From positions 630,001 through 694,000 of the forward strand of contig NZ_NEWK01000001.1 of NCBI RefSeq assembly GCF_002217655.1: a DNA stretch of 64,000 bases, read 5' to 3'. The notes below the pieces were generated by a model that was given only the letters and a program-made list of their open reading frames with translations, searched no databases and was not told the DNA's origin. Position numbers and translations under genes: made by a program. This stretch comes from Geobacillus thermocatenulatus. Its GTDB lineage: Bacteria; Bacillota; Bacilli; Bacillales; Anoxybacillaceae. Every line of letters starts with the position of its first letter. Positions within the stretch are counted from its first letter, which is position 1. Below, in pieces: positions 49,156 through 59,073 of this stretch.

Positions 49156-52100
49156 ATGATAAAGTTGAGGAAGCGCAGCAGACAGTTCATATCGTGCATG
49201 TTGGTAATGGGTTTATTAGTTAACTCATTGCCAATAGGGGTATTTGCAGAGGGTGTAGATGAATCAAATATTGAAATAACAGAAAGCGAGGGGATAGTAA
49301 ATAATGAAGAAAGCCAAGCGAATCAAGAAATTAATGAAGGAGAGGAAAATCCAGAAAATCAGAATGAGGAAACTACTACAGGAACAGGAGAAGCGTCGGA
49401 GGCAACAAATACGGAGACGCCGAATGAAGGAAGCACAGAAGGAACAGGAGGAACAGCAGGACCAACAGGAGAATCAACAGGAGGAACCACAGAAGAAGCA
49501 ATAGCAGGAGAAGTAACAGACGGAGCCACAGGAGAAGCGATAACAGAATCAGATACCAATGCAGAGCAATCTGCACCAAATGAGAATGCATCAGAAATGT
49601 CATACAATAGCAATAATGATTACGAGTATTTTGTGGAAAATAACGAGGTAACTATTTTCAGGTATATAGGAACGGATAAAGATGTAGTTATTCCGAGTAC
49701 GATAGATGGTTATTCGGTAGTAGAGATTGCTGAAAATGCTTTTCTAAACAGTGGGATAAGATCAGTAGTCATACCAGAGGGTGTAAAACTGATAGGTGAT
49801 CAAGCGTTTATGGGTAATGAGTTGACCTCGGTAGATATACCGGGGAGTGTAACTCGGATAGGTGATTGGGCGTTTTTTGATAATGATTTAACTTCTGTAA
49901 CTATTGGGAGTAGTGTAGAGTATATAGGTTTAAGGGCATTTTCTCAGAACAATATAGATTTTATAAATTTACCTAGTTCAGTAAAAGTGATAGGTGATCA
50001 TGCTTTTTCTGTTAACAATCTTACGAGTATTGATATACCTGACAGTGTAACGGATATTGGAAAATATGCGTTTGCTGACAATCACATTGAAGTTGCGAAA
50101 CTACCAGTTGGTCTTACAACTATTAGTGAAGGTTTATTTTCTCATAACAATTTAACGAGTATAGACATACCTGAGAGTGTAGTTACTATTGAGGCTCATG
50201 CTTTTCGGGCAAATAATCTTGTTAATGTTAGAATACCAGACAATGTTACGTTCATTGGAGAGTATGCTTTTAGTTCTAACCTATTAACTTCAGTAATAAT
50301 CGGAGAAAAAGTAGAAACAATTGGAGAGAGGGCGTTTGGGTATAACAATTTAACAGAAGTAGTAATACCTGATTCAGTTAGATCAATTGGTCAGTATGTT
50401 TTTGCGGATAACAAATTAACAAAAGTAACATTATCAAATGCAATCACAGAAATTCCAACTGGTGCATTTATGAATAACGATTTTACAGAATTCGTTATTC
50501 CTGACGGGATTGTTTTAATTGGAGAATCTGCTTTTGTAGGGAACGAGTTAACTTCAGTGACATTTGGTCAATCTTTAAAGCAAATTAAGGACTTTGCGTT
50601 TTACGGTAATAACTTAACATCAGTAAATCTGCCAGAAGGGGTAAATTCAATTGGTTCTTATGCATTTGGTTCTAACAAATTAACATCAATAACAGTGAAT
50701 GGTTCATGGGAAAAAACATCGAATGGTTTAATTGGTGTCTATTTTGATTATTGGGCAGTAGAGGGAAATCAAACGAACCCTAGTGATTTAAAAGTATATG
50801 GGTATGCAGGAACAATGGTGGAGGAGGTAGCTAATTACCGTGGATACACGTTTATAGATATAACACCTGTTCCTGAGCCAGACCAACGACTTAAAATAAA
50901 TGAAGTATTTCCTGATGAGAATTTAGCAAAGTACTTTGCGGAGTGGATGAGTGCTTTACCAAGTTGGCAAGGTAAATCAGATTCCACATTTAGTATGGCA
51001 GAGCTTGACGCAAGAATTAAACTGAATGGTGCTTTAAATTTCAATGCTAGTAATCGAGGTATCAGAAGCTTAAAAGGTATGGAGATATTTGGTGATGTAG
51101 CAACTAAGTATAGTGATATTCCAGTTAACTTTAATTTTTCGGGTAATTTACTCGAAGATGTAGATCCTTTATATAAAATAACTTCTGTTCGAACATTATT
51201 TTTAAACGATAACAAGCTAAAGGATATAAAGGGTTTAAGGAATTTAAAATATGTGACTAGGGAAACAGCTTATGGAGCAGCAAGCTTGTATTCAGATGCG
51301 GCATTAAATCTTCAAAACAACTTATTAACGGATATTTCTCCTTTAAGTAATTTAAAGAGAGTGGAATCAAAAATAGACCTTTCTAATAATAAGTTGCAAA
51401 ATGTTGATGGTTTAAACGCAGAATTTATAGGGTTTTTAGATGTATCGAACAATTATCTAACTAGCTTAAATACTTCAGTTTTCGACCCAGACAAAGTGTA
51501 TGCAATTAAGGTAGACCATAATTTTATTCAAAATATCACGTCAGTAATACCTTCTGAGTACGTACAAAGACTTTATGGTGAGAATGATTACAGACCACAG
51601 TATTCATTTAATTTTACTCAATCATCATCAGTTAAAGTAGAGTACAGAGTTCGGGGTACTAATGAGTTAATCAGTTACGATATCGTTAATGATGTAGGGA
51701 ATTTCGAGACTAGGAAATATAAAGCGAAGAATCTTGCAGGTTACATTTTAGATGATGATTTGGAAAAGGAATTTAGTGGTATAGGTAAAGCATTTACTTC
51801 AGTGATCAAACCAGTTCTAGGTATAAAAAGTAGGGATGGTTTTACAGGTATACAGAATAGTAGCCGAAAATTTTCTTTTGTAACGCATGACAGTTATTCA
51901 AATCTTCCTAATAGTCCATATAAAACGGATGGTGCTGTATTATCTTATGATTCAGCAAGTGGAGATTTAGTTGTAGTCAGAGAAAGTAATGATCCTTTCT
52001 ATGTTTATACCGATGTAGATGTGTATGAAGGTAATATTTATCTAGGAACGTATTCAGTTCCAGTGTTAGGTCATGGCAGTCCAGATACAGCAGTGGTATT

Positions 52101-53478
52101 TTACTATAAACCTGTTGCTAAATGGACTTTAACAGTTAATATGGAAGGTCAGGGGTATGTATCACCTTATGTGGGAACATATAATTACGATAATGGAAGC
52201 AAAGTAAATTTGTACGCATCACCGAATTTTGGTTATCGATTTGATAAATGGGTAGTAAACGGAACAGAGTTTTTCTCACCTAGCATTACTATAACAATGG
52301 ATAGTAATAAAACGGCAGTAGCTCATTTTGTACCACTAGAGCAATACAAGTTATCAGTAAATATAGTGGGTGAAGGCGAAGTAAATGTATTAAACGAGTT
52401 TACAATGTCAAGGCAGACGTATGGTTCAGGTGATGAAGGAACATATGAAGGGGGTACGAGTTTATCTTTAACACCTGCACCAAAATTAGGTTATCGGTTT
52501 GTAAAGTGGGTAGTGGATGGAGTTGAAGTAAATGGTGATTACTTACCATTATATATGGACAGCAATAAAACGGTAGAGGCTCATTTTGAAAGTGTACCTT
52601 TAGTAAAACCATTAATAGGTCATATCATTGTAAAGTTTTTAGACATGTTGACGATGGAAAAGATTAAAGAAGATGAAGAAATTAAGAACGTACCTGTAGG
52701 TGAGTACACGTATACGGCAGAAGAAAAGATAGGAGATTATAAAATAGTTGGTGAAGCAGTTAAAACAGTTATTATTACAATGACGGATTTCTTTAAGGAA
52801 ATTATTTTCTTATATGAAAAAGAGGCATCACAACCGGAGCCAACACCACAACCACAACCAGAACCGAAGCCAGAACCAGTACAAGATCCGAAACCGGAAC
52901 CAGTACAAGACCCGAAACCGGAACCAGTACAAGACCCGAAACCGGAACCAGTACAAGACCCGAAACCGGAACCAGTACAAGACCCGAAACCGGAACCAGT
53001 ACAAGACCGAAACCGGAACCAGTACAAGACCCGAAACCGGAACCAGTACAAGACCCGAAACCGGAACCAGTACAAGACCCGAAACCGGAACCAGTACAAG
53101 ACCCGAAACCGGAACCAGTACAAGATCCGAAACCGGAACCAGTACAAGATCCGAAACCGGAACCAGTACAAGACCCGAAACCGGAACCAGTACAAGACCC
53201 GAAACCGGAACCAGTACAAGACCCGAAACCGGAACCAGTACAAGACCCGAAACCGGAACCAGTACAAGACCCGAAACCGGAACCAGTACAAGATCCGAAA
53301 CCGGAACCAGTACAAGATCCGAAACCGGAACCAGTACAAGACCCGAAACCGGAACCAGTACAAGACCCGAAACCGGAACCAGTACAAGACCCGAAACCGG
53401 AACCAGTACAAGACCCGAAACCGGAACCAGTACAAGACCCGAAACCAGTGGTCAAGGTGCAAAAGCGTGATAAGGTAA
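49156..53478 (+). CDS. giant BspA-type leucine-rich-repeat surface protein, frameshifted in C-terminal repeats
   Basis: ATG 49156 (AGGGAG upstream). The signal peptide ends VFAEG. An acidic Thr/Glu/Gly-rich region runs to about residue 150. About 17 BspA-type 23-residue LRRs follow ([21 protein letters not shown] pattern, about 155-560), then other LRRs (about 660-800), two InlB-type B repeats ([22 protein letters not shown]), a MucBP-like segment and PKPEPVQD repeats. One repeat unit lacks a C (near 53007), so translation shifts to a basic RNRNQYKT repeat and stops at 53478. Without the shift it would join the 53448 frame and gain a membrane anchor. Confidence 0.8.
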   Translation: MIKLRKRSRQFISCMLVMGLLVNSLPIGVFAEGVDESNIEITESEGIVNNEESQANQEINEGEENPENQNEETTTGTGEASEATNTETPNEGSTEGTGGTAGPTGESTGGTTEEAIAGEVTDGATGEAITESDTNAEQSAPNENASEMSYNSNNDYEYFVENNEVTIFRYIGTDKDVVIPSTIDGYSVVEIAENAFLNSGIRSVVIPEGVKLIGDQAFMGNELTSVDIPGSVTRIGDWAFFDNDLTSVTIGSSVEYIGLRAFSQNNIDFINLPSSVKVIGDHAFSVNNLTSIDIPDSVTDIGKYAFADNHIEVAKLPVGLTTISEGLFSHNNLTSIDIPESVVTIEAHAFRANNLVNVRIPDNVTFIGEYAFSSNLLTSVIIGEKVETIGERAFGYNNLTEVVIPDSVRSIGQYVFADNKLTKVTLSNAITEIPTGAFMNNDFTEFVIPDGIVLIGESAFVGNELTSVTFGQSLKQIKDFAFYGNNLTSVNLPEGVNSIGSYAFGSNKLTSITVNGSWEKTSNGLIGVYFDYWAVEGNQTNPSDLKVYGYAGTMVEEVANYRGYTFIDITPVPEPDQRLKINEVFPDENLAKYFAEWMSALPSWQGKSDSTFSMAELDARIKLNGALNFNASNRGIRSLKGMEIFGDVATKYSDIPVNFNFSGNLLEDVDPLYKITSVRTLFLNDNKLKDIKGLRNLKYVTRETAYGAASLYSDAALNLQNNLLTDISPLSNLKRVESKIDLSNNKLQNVDGLNAEFIGFLDVSNNYLTSLNTSVFDPDKVYAIKVDHNFIQNITSVIPSEYVQRLYGENDYRPQYSFNFTQSSSVKVEYRVRGTNELISYDIVNDVGNFETRKYKAKNLAGYILDDDLEKEFSGIGKAFTSVIKPVLGIKSRDGFTGIQNSSRKFSFVTHDSYSNLPNSPYKTDGAVLSYDSASGDLVVVRESNDPFYVYTDVDVYEGNIYLGTYSVPVLGHGSPDTAVVFYYKPVAKWTLTVNMEGQGYVSPYVGTYNYDNGSKVNLYASPNFGYRFDKWVVNGTEFFSPSITITMDSNKTAVAHFVPLEQYKLSVNIVGEGEVNVLNEFTMSRQTYGSGDEGTYEGGTSLSLTPAPKLGYRFVKWVVDGVEVNGDYLPLYMDSNKTVEAHFESVPLVKPLIGHIIVKFLDMLTMEKIKEDEEIKNVPVGEYTYTAEEKIGDYKIVGEAVKTVIITMTDFFKEIIFLYEKEASQPEPTPQPQPEPKPEPVQDPKPEPVQDPKPEPVQDPKPEPVQDPKPEPVQDPKPEPVQDRNRNQYKTRNRNQYKTRNRNQYKTRNRNQYKTRNRNQYKIRNRNQYKIRNRNQYKTRNRNQYKTRNRNQYKTRNRNQYKTRNRNQYKTRNRNQYKIRNRNQYKIRNRNQYKTRNRNQYKTRNRNQYKTRNRNQYKTRNRNQYKTRNQWSRCKSVIR
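52867..53450 (+). repeat. 24-bp tandem repeat tract with one 23-bp unit
   Basis: About 24 units of CCGAAACCGGAACCAGTACA + AGAC/T encode PKPEPVQD. At 53005-53010 the unit has GACCGA instead of GACCCGA, giving 23 bp. The units are near-identical, so recombination or slippage could gain or lose the short unit and switch the frame. All frames are open across the tract, producing several false long ORFs. Confidence 0.9.
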
Positions 53479-54431
53479 CAGTAATTGCAGTAGATAATAA
53501 AACGGATAGGGTATTAATGCAAAAAGAATTAACGAATTTAAGTTATGGTTATAACGAGGTGAGAGCACCTAAAATTGAAGGTTATGAGGTAACAGGACCT
53601 TCATTAACGTTAGTAAGAGTGACGGATAGTGGTAAGGAAATAGTAGTAAAATTCAGGTATGAAGTGAAAAAAGCATATGGAACAGTATTTGGCGTAGTTA
53701 TCGATAGTGAAGGTAATCCGATTGAAGGGGTAATGGTTGAATTACACTCTAAACCAAGAGTCACCTATACAAATGAAAAAGGTGAGTATAGATTTGAAAA
53801 TGTGGAATTAGGTAAGCACACAGTAATCCTAAAAAATCCGTACACATTAGAAGAAATAGCAAAAATAGAGGTTATAGCTTATAAAGATGTAAACGATGTT
53901 AATTCAGGGATAAAAGAAGTAGTTCAAGTATCTAATGAGGTGCGGAAGTCAATTGAGTTAAACGAAACAGTGAATACACAACGAATTGACTTTGTAATCG
54001 AACCGATTAAACCTAAAGAAGAGCCAAAGGACGGACCAAAAGATAAGCCACAAAATGAACCGAAAGAAAAACCAAAGGATGAACCAAAAGATAAATCACA
54101 AGATAAACCTAAAGGTAAGCCATCAAAAGATTTACCGATCATCCCGATAGTTTCAGCGATTCCTTTCATCATATTATTAGGTTATTTAAGACGTAAAAAT
54201 GTCAAGGTATATAATGAAGATGGTATGGTTGTAGCGAAGTTAAGAGTAAAAGCTAGACCAGAAACAGTAATAGACCTATCTGGAATGAAAGCTGAAACAT
54301 TAAAGGTAGTATTTAGAAATCCAGAGAGATTTAGAAAGTTGGAGTTAATGGTCAAGTATAACGATATGAAGGTTAGAGTAGAATTAGAAGAAGGTAAGAA
54401 CTATCTTGTATTTAAACCAACAGAGGAATAA
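53448..54431 (+). CDS. C-terminal anchor portion of the BspA-type giant (other frame)
   Basis: The PKPEPVQD frame resumes after the 1-base loss and continues here without a plausible start site, so this is the tail of the 49156 gene. It contains a MucBP/carboxypeptidase-regulatory-like domain ([23 protein letters not shown]), a Lys/Pro/Asp-rich wall-spanning linker, and a transmembrane helix (about 54137-54190, [19 protein letters not shown]). An 80-residue cytoplasmic domain follows ([21 protein letters not shown]...). There is no LPXTG. A cytoplasmic domain after the anchor is unusual for such proteins and hints at signalling or internal tethering. Confidence 0.75.
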   Translation: MVKVQKRDKVTVIAVDNKTDRVLMQKELTNLSYGYNEVRAPKIEGYEVTGPSLTLVRVTDSGKEIVVKFRYEVKKAYGTVFGVVIDSEGNPIEGVMVELHSKPRVTYTNEKGEYRFENVELGKHTVILKNPYTLEEIAKIEVIAYKDVNDVNSGIKEVVQVSNEVRKSIELNETVNTQRIDFVIEPIKPKEEPKDGPKDKPQNEPKEKPKDEPKDKSQDKPKGKPSKDLPIIPIVSAIPFIILLGYLRRKNVKVYNEDGMVVAKLRVKARPETVIDLSGMKAETLKVVFRNPERFRKLELMVKYNDMKVRVELEEGKNYLVFKPTEE

Positions 54432-54440
54432 TGGTAATAA

Positions 54441-54477
54441 GGAAAATACCTCACTTATTGAGGTATTTTCTTTTTGT
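54441..54477 (+). terminator. terminator of the giant gene
   Basis: GAAAATACCTCA/TGAGGTATTTTC perfect stem with TTTTTG. Confidence 0.9.
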
Positions 54478-54624
54478 GTGGGAGTCATTTGCAAAAATCA
54501 GGAGTTAATTTGTTAAGGGCTTATAAAATAATGGTTTCTGAAATAAAAGGGTTTAAATTTTAAGCGGTTATATGAGTTGAACAATCGGGTAAGAAAAATT
54601 TTCAAAATGCACTATAATTAGATG

Positions 54625-54659
54625 AATTTTTGGAGTGTAAACAAGAGATTTTATATAAG
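54625..54659 (+). promoter_or_regulatory. element promoter-like motif (AATTTTTGGA / ATATAAG)
   Basis: AATTTTTGGA (54625-54634), 18 bp, ATATAAG (54653-54659), 24 bp before the 54683 start. Confidence 0.5.
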
Positions 54660-54682
54660 TTACAGGAAAGGAGGATAAAGCA

Positions 54683-55678
54683 ATGGTAGGAGAAACACTA
54701 ACATTGGATAATCGTACAGAGGACGAGCGAGTTCAGCAGAAGGAGCAACTTGCAGGTACAGTTGATTCGAGTGAAGATGATAATTTAAACTTTGATTTTT
54801 TCAATGTAGGGAACGAAGGTTTGTTAAACTTGGGGCTTGGTATAAATATTGACCCTAACAAGATATTTAGTGCTGAGAGGGGTAAAGAGGGAAGCGCGAA
54901 TAATGTCGAATCAGAGAAAGTCGAAGTTAACACAAATAATAGTGCAGCAGAGAAAGATTTTTCGGAGTCTGAAAGTGTAGAGCCGATATTGCCAGAGGGG
55001 ATCGAGGGAGACAAAAAAGAAGAAATCAAAGAAGAAAATGATTCCTCATTTACACCGGGTTTATCTTTTGTAGAAGCAGAGGAGGAATCGGTAGATAATG
55101 AACCATTAGAGGTTGCAGATGACATTAATTTTAATTTAACTTTAGAGGATTATGCTAAAAAGTTAAAAGAGATAAGGATATCGGATAAGAACATCATAAA
55201 GTCAAATATTATAGAAACGGATAGTTTAGAATTACCTAAAGTGGAGGCAGAGCAAGTAAGTGATGAGAGTTTGTTATTGAGTGATATAGATAGTTTAGAG
55301 GAAGCGTATAAAGAGCAGACGTTGCCGGTAAAAGAGAAGATAGTAGAGGTAGATAAAGTAACGGCAGCCGATCGGGCTGGGAAAGCGGTAAATTGGTTAG
55401 CGCAGACATTTATCGTATCGCCAATAAGGGCAATCTTTAAGGCAGTATATGCGTTTTTATTCAACATATTTGGTTTCTTTGGAGGGATTTTAAAATTTAT
55501 CATAGTTTCTTTAGTATTAACCACTCTAGTTGCGGTGTTTTACACATACTCGGTAAATCCAGATTTATCAGCAAAAGAGATGGTATTAGAGAGTTTGAAT
55601 ATAATTGTAGAGGTCGTTAGAAAAATAGGTAGCAGTATATGGGAGACGTTAAAGCCAATCTTTGTAAAAAGTAAATAA
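54683..55678 (+). CDS. acidic protein with C-terminal membrane helix
   Basis: 331 residues, ATG 54683 with AAAGGAGG. About 230 residues are very acidic and probably disordered or helical (EPILPEGIEGDKKEEIKEEND). Then comes a basic amphipathic patch (DRAGKAVNWLAQTFIVSPIRAIFKAVYAFLF), a transmembrane helix (about residues 270-292) and a short exterior tail. With no signal peptide, the long acidic part should be cytoplasmic. The adjacent giant also has a cytoplasmic domain, so contact between them is possible. Family unknown. Confidence 0.6.
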   Translation: MVGETLTLDNRTEDERVQQKEQLAGTVDSSEDDNLNFDFFNVGNEGLLNLGLGINIDPNKIFSAERGKEGSANNVESEKVEVNTNNSAAEKDFSESESVEPILPEGIEGDKKEEIKEENDSSFTPGLSFVEAEEESVDNEPLEVADDINFNLTLEDYAKKLKEIRISDKNIIKSNIIETDSLELPKVEAEQVSDESLLLSDIDSLEEAYKEQTLPVKEKIVEVDKVTAADRAGKAVNWLAQTFIVSPIRAIFKAVYAFLFNIFGFFGGILKFIIVSLVLTTLVAVFYTYSVNPDLSAKEMVLESLNIIVEVVRKIGSSIWETLKPIFVKSK

Positions 55679-55689
55679 TGGGGTAATTG

Positions 55690-55714
55690 AGGGCTTTTTT
55701 AAGCCTTTTTTATT
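55690..55714 (+). terminator. terminator
   Basis: AGGGCTT/AAGCCTT stem with TTTTTTATT. Confidence 0.7.
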
Positions 55715-55823
55715 TATAGAAAAAAACTCATCAAAAATGGATAAACATAACCAATGTGGTGTTGTTTAAATAAGAAAAATAGTCTATTTTATAGATAAAT
55801 AATGGTATGGAGGTTATTACTTT

Positions 55824-56624
55824 ATGTCATTGTTGAAAAATTCAAGTAATAATTTTCGTAGTAATACGACTATGTATAATAGTGTGGACAAGGGTTCTAA
55901 AAAACCAGTTGGTAAGAAAACGAAAGCAAATGAAGCGTTATTAAATAAAGGGTTAGAAATCATCAATCAAATGAGTGAAGAAGAACGGGCGTTAATAAGT
56001 AGTAAATCTCACACTTTGCATTTTCAGTATTTACTTGGGTTATCATCGAAAAAATCTTCTCGCAAGGTGGGGGATGAGATAAAGGATTCCTCGACACCTG
56101 TGGGAGTAGCACTAATATCGGATGAAGATATCATGGTACCTGTTATAGACGTTTTAAAGAACAAAGACACGGGTATTGATCCTGAAAAGGATATTACATA
56201 TCGGGAAGTCAAAGCAGGTGAGCTATTTTATCTTACACTTTATGAATTTATGTTTTTAATCATAAGGGATGAGTATGGAGGATTCTGTTGTGATGAATAT
56301 GGGAATTCTGATGGGGTACATCTTTCTGTAAAATCTCCTGCATTTTATAGAGGCGATGCGAAGCTTCCGACTCCGACAATTAACTACAATAAGAAATACG
56401 GTAGGAGGTCGATAAAAGCAGGGATGGTAGATATCGATGTATATATGCCAGATGGTAGTTGGGTAATCAAGCCACAGTATGCAGATAAATTTGGAGCATT
56501 GCTAAAGAACACTGAAAAGTATCGAAAAATATCTGGTGGGAAATTACCTCCTGCACCGACACTGGTAGCGTTAGCACTTAAAGAAAAGTTAAACTTAAAT
56601 GTGGCTAAAAAAGAGGAAGAGTAA
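55824..56624 (+). CDS. 266-residue protein, unknown
   Basis: ATG 55824 with TGGAGG. A basic, Ser/Asn-rich N-terminus (residues 1-40, KKPVGKKTKANEALL), then a soluble domain (EEERALISSKSHTLHFQYLLGLSSKKSS, TPVGVALISDEDIMVPVIDVL, DEYGGFCCDEYGNSDGVHL). It has no membrane segment. I do not recognise it. It is a single gene with its own terminator. Confidence 0.55.
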   Translation: MSLLKNSSNNFRSNTTMYNSVDKGSKKPVGKKTKANEALLNKGLEIINQMSEEERALISSKSHTLHFQYLLGLSSKKSSRKVGDEIKDSSTPVGVALISDEDIMVPVIDVLKNKDTGIDPEKDITYREVKAGELFYLTLYEFMFLIIRDEYGGFCCDEYGNSDGVHLSVKSPAFYRGDAKLPTPTINYNKKYGRRSIKAGMVDIDVYMPDGSWVIKPQYADKFGALLKNTEKYRKISGGKLPPAPTLVALALKEKLNLNVAKKEEE

Positions 56625-56648
56625 AAATGTAAAAATTAGGTTTTATTT

Positions 56649-56677
56649 GGAGGCTTTTAAAAGCCTTTTCTTTTTTG
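56649..56677 (+). terminator. terminator
   Basis: GGAGGCTT/AAGCCTTTTC stem with TTTTTT. Confidence 0.75.
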
Positions 56678-56729
56678 TCTCAAATGGTAACAAATGGTTA
56701 AGAAGTATAGGAATTTGTTATCGTAATAG

Positions 56730-56853
56730 TCTATAAAGGTACCCCTTTTCTTACTGTACTATTTCGCATCTATTTTGCGTCTATTTATTAAGAAAATTAA
56801 ACTTTATAAACGTATGAAAACGAATTGACCTTTATAAACAATCACGGTATCAT
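56730..56853 (+). promoter_or_regulatory. resolvase promoter and possible res site
   Basis: TTGACC (56825-56830), 17 bp, TATCAT (56848-56853) is a sigma-A-type promoter. CTTTATAAAC repeats at 56802 and 56830, and GCATCTATTT/GCGTCTATTT lie tandemly at 56766-56785. Such repeats upstream of a resolvase gene commonly form its recombination and regulatory site. Confidence 0.4.
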
Positions 56854-56897
56854 TAGACAACCAAAAATAACTTTCCAAATAAAGGTGGTATGGTCTA

Positions 56898-57503
56898 ATG
56901 AATATCTCGTTCGGTTATATTCGGGTTTCTTCTAAAGAGCAAAATTTAGATAGGCAATATGATGCGTTAAAAAAGTATGTTACCGATGAAAAGTATATCT
57001 ATAGCGATAAGGCTAGTGGGAAAGACATGGAACGTGAAGGGTTTCAAAATATGTTAAAAGCAATGCGGTCTGGCGATACGTTGTATATTAAATCGATTGA
57101 TCGGTTAGGTCGCAATAAAGCGCAAATCAAAGAGTATCTAGAGTATTTTAAACGGAACGGTATTCGGGTAAAAATTTTAGATATGCCTACAACAATGCAG
57201 GATTATCCAGAAGGTCAAGAATGGGTTTTAGATATGGTCAATTCTATATTAATCGAGGTATATACGACTTTAGCTCAACAAGAGCGTGAAACTCTCTTAC
57301 AGCGTCAAGCAGAAGGTATAGCAGCGGCTAAAGCTAGGGGTAAGCATATGGGGCGACCAAAGTTAGAACTTCCTAAAGAATGGGATAAGTTATATAAAAA
57401 ATGGAAAAAAGGTGAAATCAAAGCGGTGGAGTTCATGAATTTAGTAAACATGAAGAAGCCGACTTTTTATAAAAAGGTAAAGGAATACGAGGCATCATTA
57501 TAA
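56898..57503 (+). CDS. serine resolvase/invertase family recombinase
   Basis: 201 residues, ATG 56898 (AAAGGTGG upstream). An intact catalytic domain: GYIRVSSKEQNLDRQ (nucleophilic Ser), MRSGDTLYIKSIDRLGRNKAQIKEYL (both catalytic Arg), LAQQERETLLQRQAEGIAAAKARGKHMGRP (E helix). A C-terminal helix-turn-helix follows (EIKAVEFMNLVNMKKPTFYKKVKEY). It is related to the small resolvases of plasmids and transposons; its likely job is resolving element dimers or inverting a segment. No transposase is adjacent, so it is not part of a complete Tn3-type unit. Confidence 0.88.
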   Translation: MNISFGYIRVSSKEQNLDRQYDALKKYVTDEKYIYSDKASGKDMEREGFQNMLKAMRSGDTLYIKSIDRLGRNKAQIKEYLEYFKRNGIRVKILDMPTTMQDYPEGQEWVLDMVNSILIEVYTTLAQQERETLLQRQAEGIAAAKARGKHMGRPKLELPKEWDKLYKKWKKGEIKAVEFMNLVNMKKPTFYKKVKEYEASL

Positions 57504-57547
57504 GGCTCTGTTTGGGGTCTTATTTTTTTATGCAAAAAATAATAAAA

Positions 57548-57593
57548 ACGACAGTATAGCATTCGTGGATCGAGTGTCTATGCTGTCTTTTTT
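57548..57593 (+). terminator. resolvase terminator
   Basis: GACAGTATAG / CTATGCTGTC stem with T6. Confidence 0.8.
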
Positions 57594-57639
57594 GTTTAAC
57601 TGATAAAAATAAAACAGTCCGTTGAGTAGACAAGCTATC

Positions 57640-57676
57640 GATTTTAAGAGATGGGATTAGAAAAAAGTAATAATCA
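57640..57676 (+). promoter_or_regulatory. element promoter-like motif, weak copy
   Basis: GATTTTAAGA (57640-57649), then AAGTAATAATC about 18 bp later; the -10-like part is poor. It lies about 120 bp before the 57792 gene. Confidence 0.3.
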
Positions 57677-57791
57677 GTAGAAATAGTTAGTTTTAAACGA
57701 ATGGGTTTTTAGAGCAGGGAAATAAAGTTTTAGGTTTCATCCAGAAGGGTGGTGAGCCTTAGCGTGATAATGGGAGTTTCGAGGGGTGATG

Positions 57792-58124
57792 ATGTTGAGT
57801 AAAGAACAGGTTGGGTATTTAAGAGAAGAATATCTGAAAGTTTTAGACAGGTTAGAATGCCTTCTAAGAATTGGGGTAAAGAGAGGTCTTTATGAGCCTT
57901 ATAACCTCAATGAGTTAAAGCATCAAATAAAAAAATTAAGAAATGAACAGGATATCATAAATTTCAAGAATAGCGAATACTACCAAGAATTATGTGATTT
58001 GTTGGTGTTATGCGGTTCGGTATGTTGTCGCTTTTTAATCCCTCCTGATTCGTTATTGCAGATATACTTTTGTCACCAATGTCCAATATTTAGGTTTGAG
58101 GAGCGGCTTTATCAAAATGAATGA
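57792..58124 (+). CDS. 110-residue Cys-containing protein, unknown
   Basis: ATG 57792 is favoured by GAGGGG spacing; GTG 57786 and ATG 57789 are also in frame. The N-terminal half is helical (VGYLREEYLKVLDRLECLLRIG). The C-terminal half contains six cysteines, including CGSVCC and FCHQCPIF, which could bind zinc or an iron-sulphur cluster. It forms an operon with the 58136 gene, 11 bp downstream. No family recognised. Confidence 0.5.
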   Translation: MLSKEQVGYLREEYLKVLDRLECLLRIGVKRGLYEPYNLNELKHQIKKLRNEQDIINFKNSEYYQELCDLLVLCGSVCCRFLIPPDSLLQIYFCHQCPIFRFEERLYQNE

Positions 58125-58135
58125 GGTGATTAGAT

Positions 58136-58621
58136 ATGGTTTATATTCAGAGACCTGATCATTTACTAGTGGCAGTTGTATTTGATAAATACAGCAAGTT
58201 GCATGTCAAAACGTTAATAGGTACGTATGGAGAATTTTTACCGAGAGTAGACTTGTCAAATAGGTCACAAAAGGAACGTGTTTTTATAGATACAGATAGT
58301 CATTTGATAATTTGTTTAAATAATTGTGTAAAGCGGAAATCGGATTTACACAAAGTGTTGGATTCAATAAGGATACGTGGTTATAATATGAATATTTATC
58401 AGGTGCTAAAGGATGCTCATTATGCATTAGAGTTTTACACAAAAACAGATGTTTTTAATCAGCCGGTCTATAAAGGACCGAGTAGTGTAAAACGGGATGC
58501 CATAATGATAAAGCATTATATAAGTGCTCGTTTAAATGACATAGGCTTGTATCATGATTATATGAAGTGTGATGTACCTCCTGTTGAGCTGGGCAGTTAT
58601 TTAAGGGCAGTAGTACGGTGA
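58136..58621 (+). CDS. 161-residue protein, unknown
   Basis: ATG 58136 with GAGGTG. Soluble and mixed alpha/beta (HLLVAVVFDKYSKLHVKTLIGTYGEF, ERVFIDTDSHLIICLNN), with a helical C-terminus. The second gene of a two-gene operon closed by a strong terminator. No domain recognised. Confidence 0.5.
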   Translation: MVYIQRPDHLLVAVVFDKYSKLHVKTLIGTYGEFLPRVDLSNRSQKERVFIDTDSHLIICLNNCVKRKSDLHKVLDSIRIRGYNMNIYQVLKDAHYALEFYTKTDVFNQPVYKGPSSVKRDAIMIKHYISARLNDIGLYHDYMKCDVPPVELGSYLRAVVR

Positions 58622-58639
58622 GAGAAAAGGAGGGGTTAT

Positions 58640-58683
58640 AAAGGTAACCTGAAAGGCAAGCAGGTTACCTTTTAATTTTTTTA
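58640..58683 (+). terminator. terminator (copy 1 of a repeated stem)
   Basis: AAAGGTAACCTG/CAGGTTACCTTT perfect 12-bp stem with T-rich tail. The same stem recurs at 60678. Confidence 0.9.
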
Positions 58684-58851
58684 AGAGTTAACTTTTTATA
58701 TGTAGTTCAATTACGGACTGCTTAAAGATTAGGGGCTTTTTATTGGGTCACAATCTCAACTCCCAACACATAAACCACATCTACCAATTACTTAAATAAA
58801 TAGAAAAAATTTTGTATAATTAAATAAAATATTAATCGGGAGCTGATTCAG

Positions 58852-59043
58852 ATGAGGGCATCACAAGAATTTATAAAGAAATTAGAAGAATTGCATCAAA
58901 TATATGAAAATGAAGTAAAAGAAAAAGCGAAAGAAGGTCTGTTAGCTGATAACACGGCAAGAACATACCTGCTCCATTCAGGAAACTTTGTAAAATGGTG
59001 TCGCAATGAATTTGTCCCAGGTGGAAGAAACGAAAAGAAATAG
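58852..59043 (+). CDS. 63-residue protein upstream of PLD gene
   Basis: ATG 58852 with CGGGAG, and TATAAT at 58815 as possible -10. Helical and charged, ending TARTYLLHSGNFVKWCRNEFVPGG. I recall similar small proteins next to PLD-type nucleases but cannot name the family. It is 30 bp before the PLD gene, so they are probably co-expressed and may act together. Could be an antitoxin-, adaptor- or recognition-like partner. Confidence 0.5.
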   Translation: MRASQEFIKKLEELHQIYENEVKEKAKEGLLADNTARTYLLHSGNFVKWCRNEFVPGGRNEKK

Positions 59044-59073
59044 TTGCAGCTTTAATTGTGGGAGGGGTAAAAG

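Noticed and set aside
52737-53470. Long ORFs on both strands across the 24-bp repeat (for example 52737-53462 and 52802-53455 minus, 52814-53470 plus)
   Set aside because: A repeat length divisible by 3 without stop codons opens every frame. The products are pure repeats with no start context.
56898-57503. Resolvase as the integrase responsible for insertion in the tRNA
   Set aside because: It is a small resolvase/invertase type. tRNA-targeting integration is usually by tyrosine or large serine recombinases, probably encoded beyond the window.
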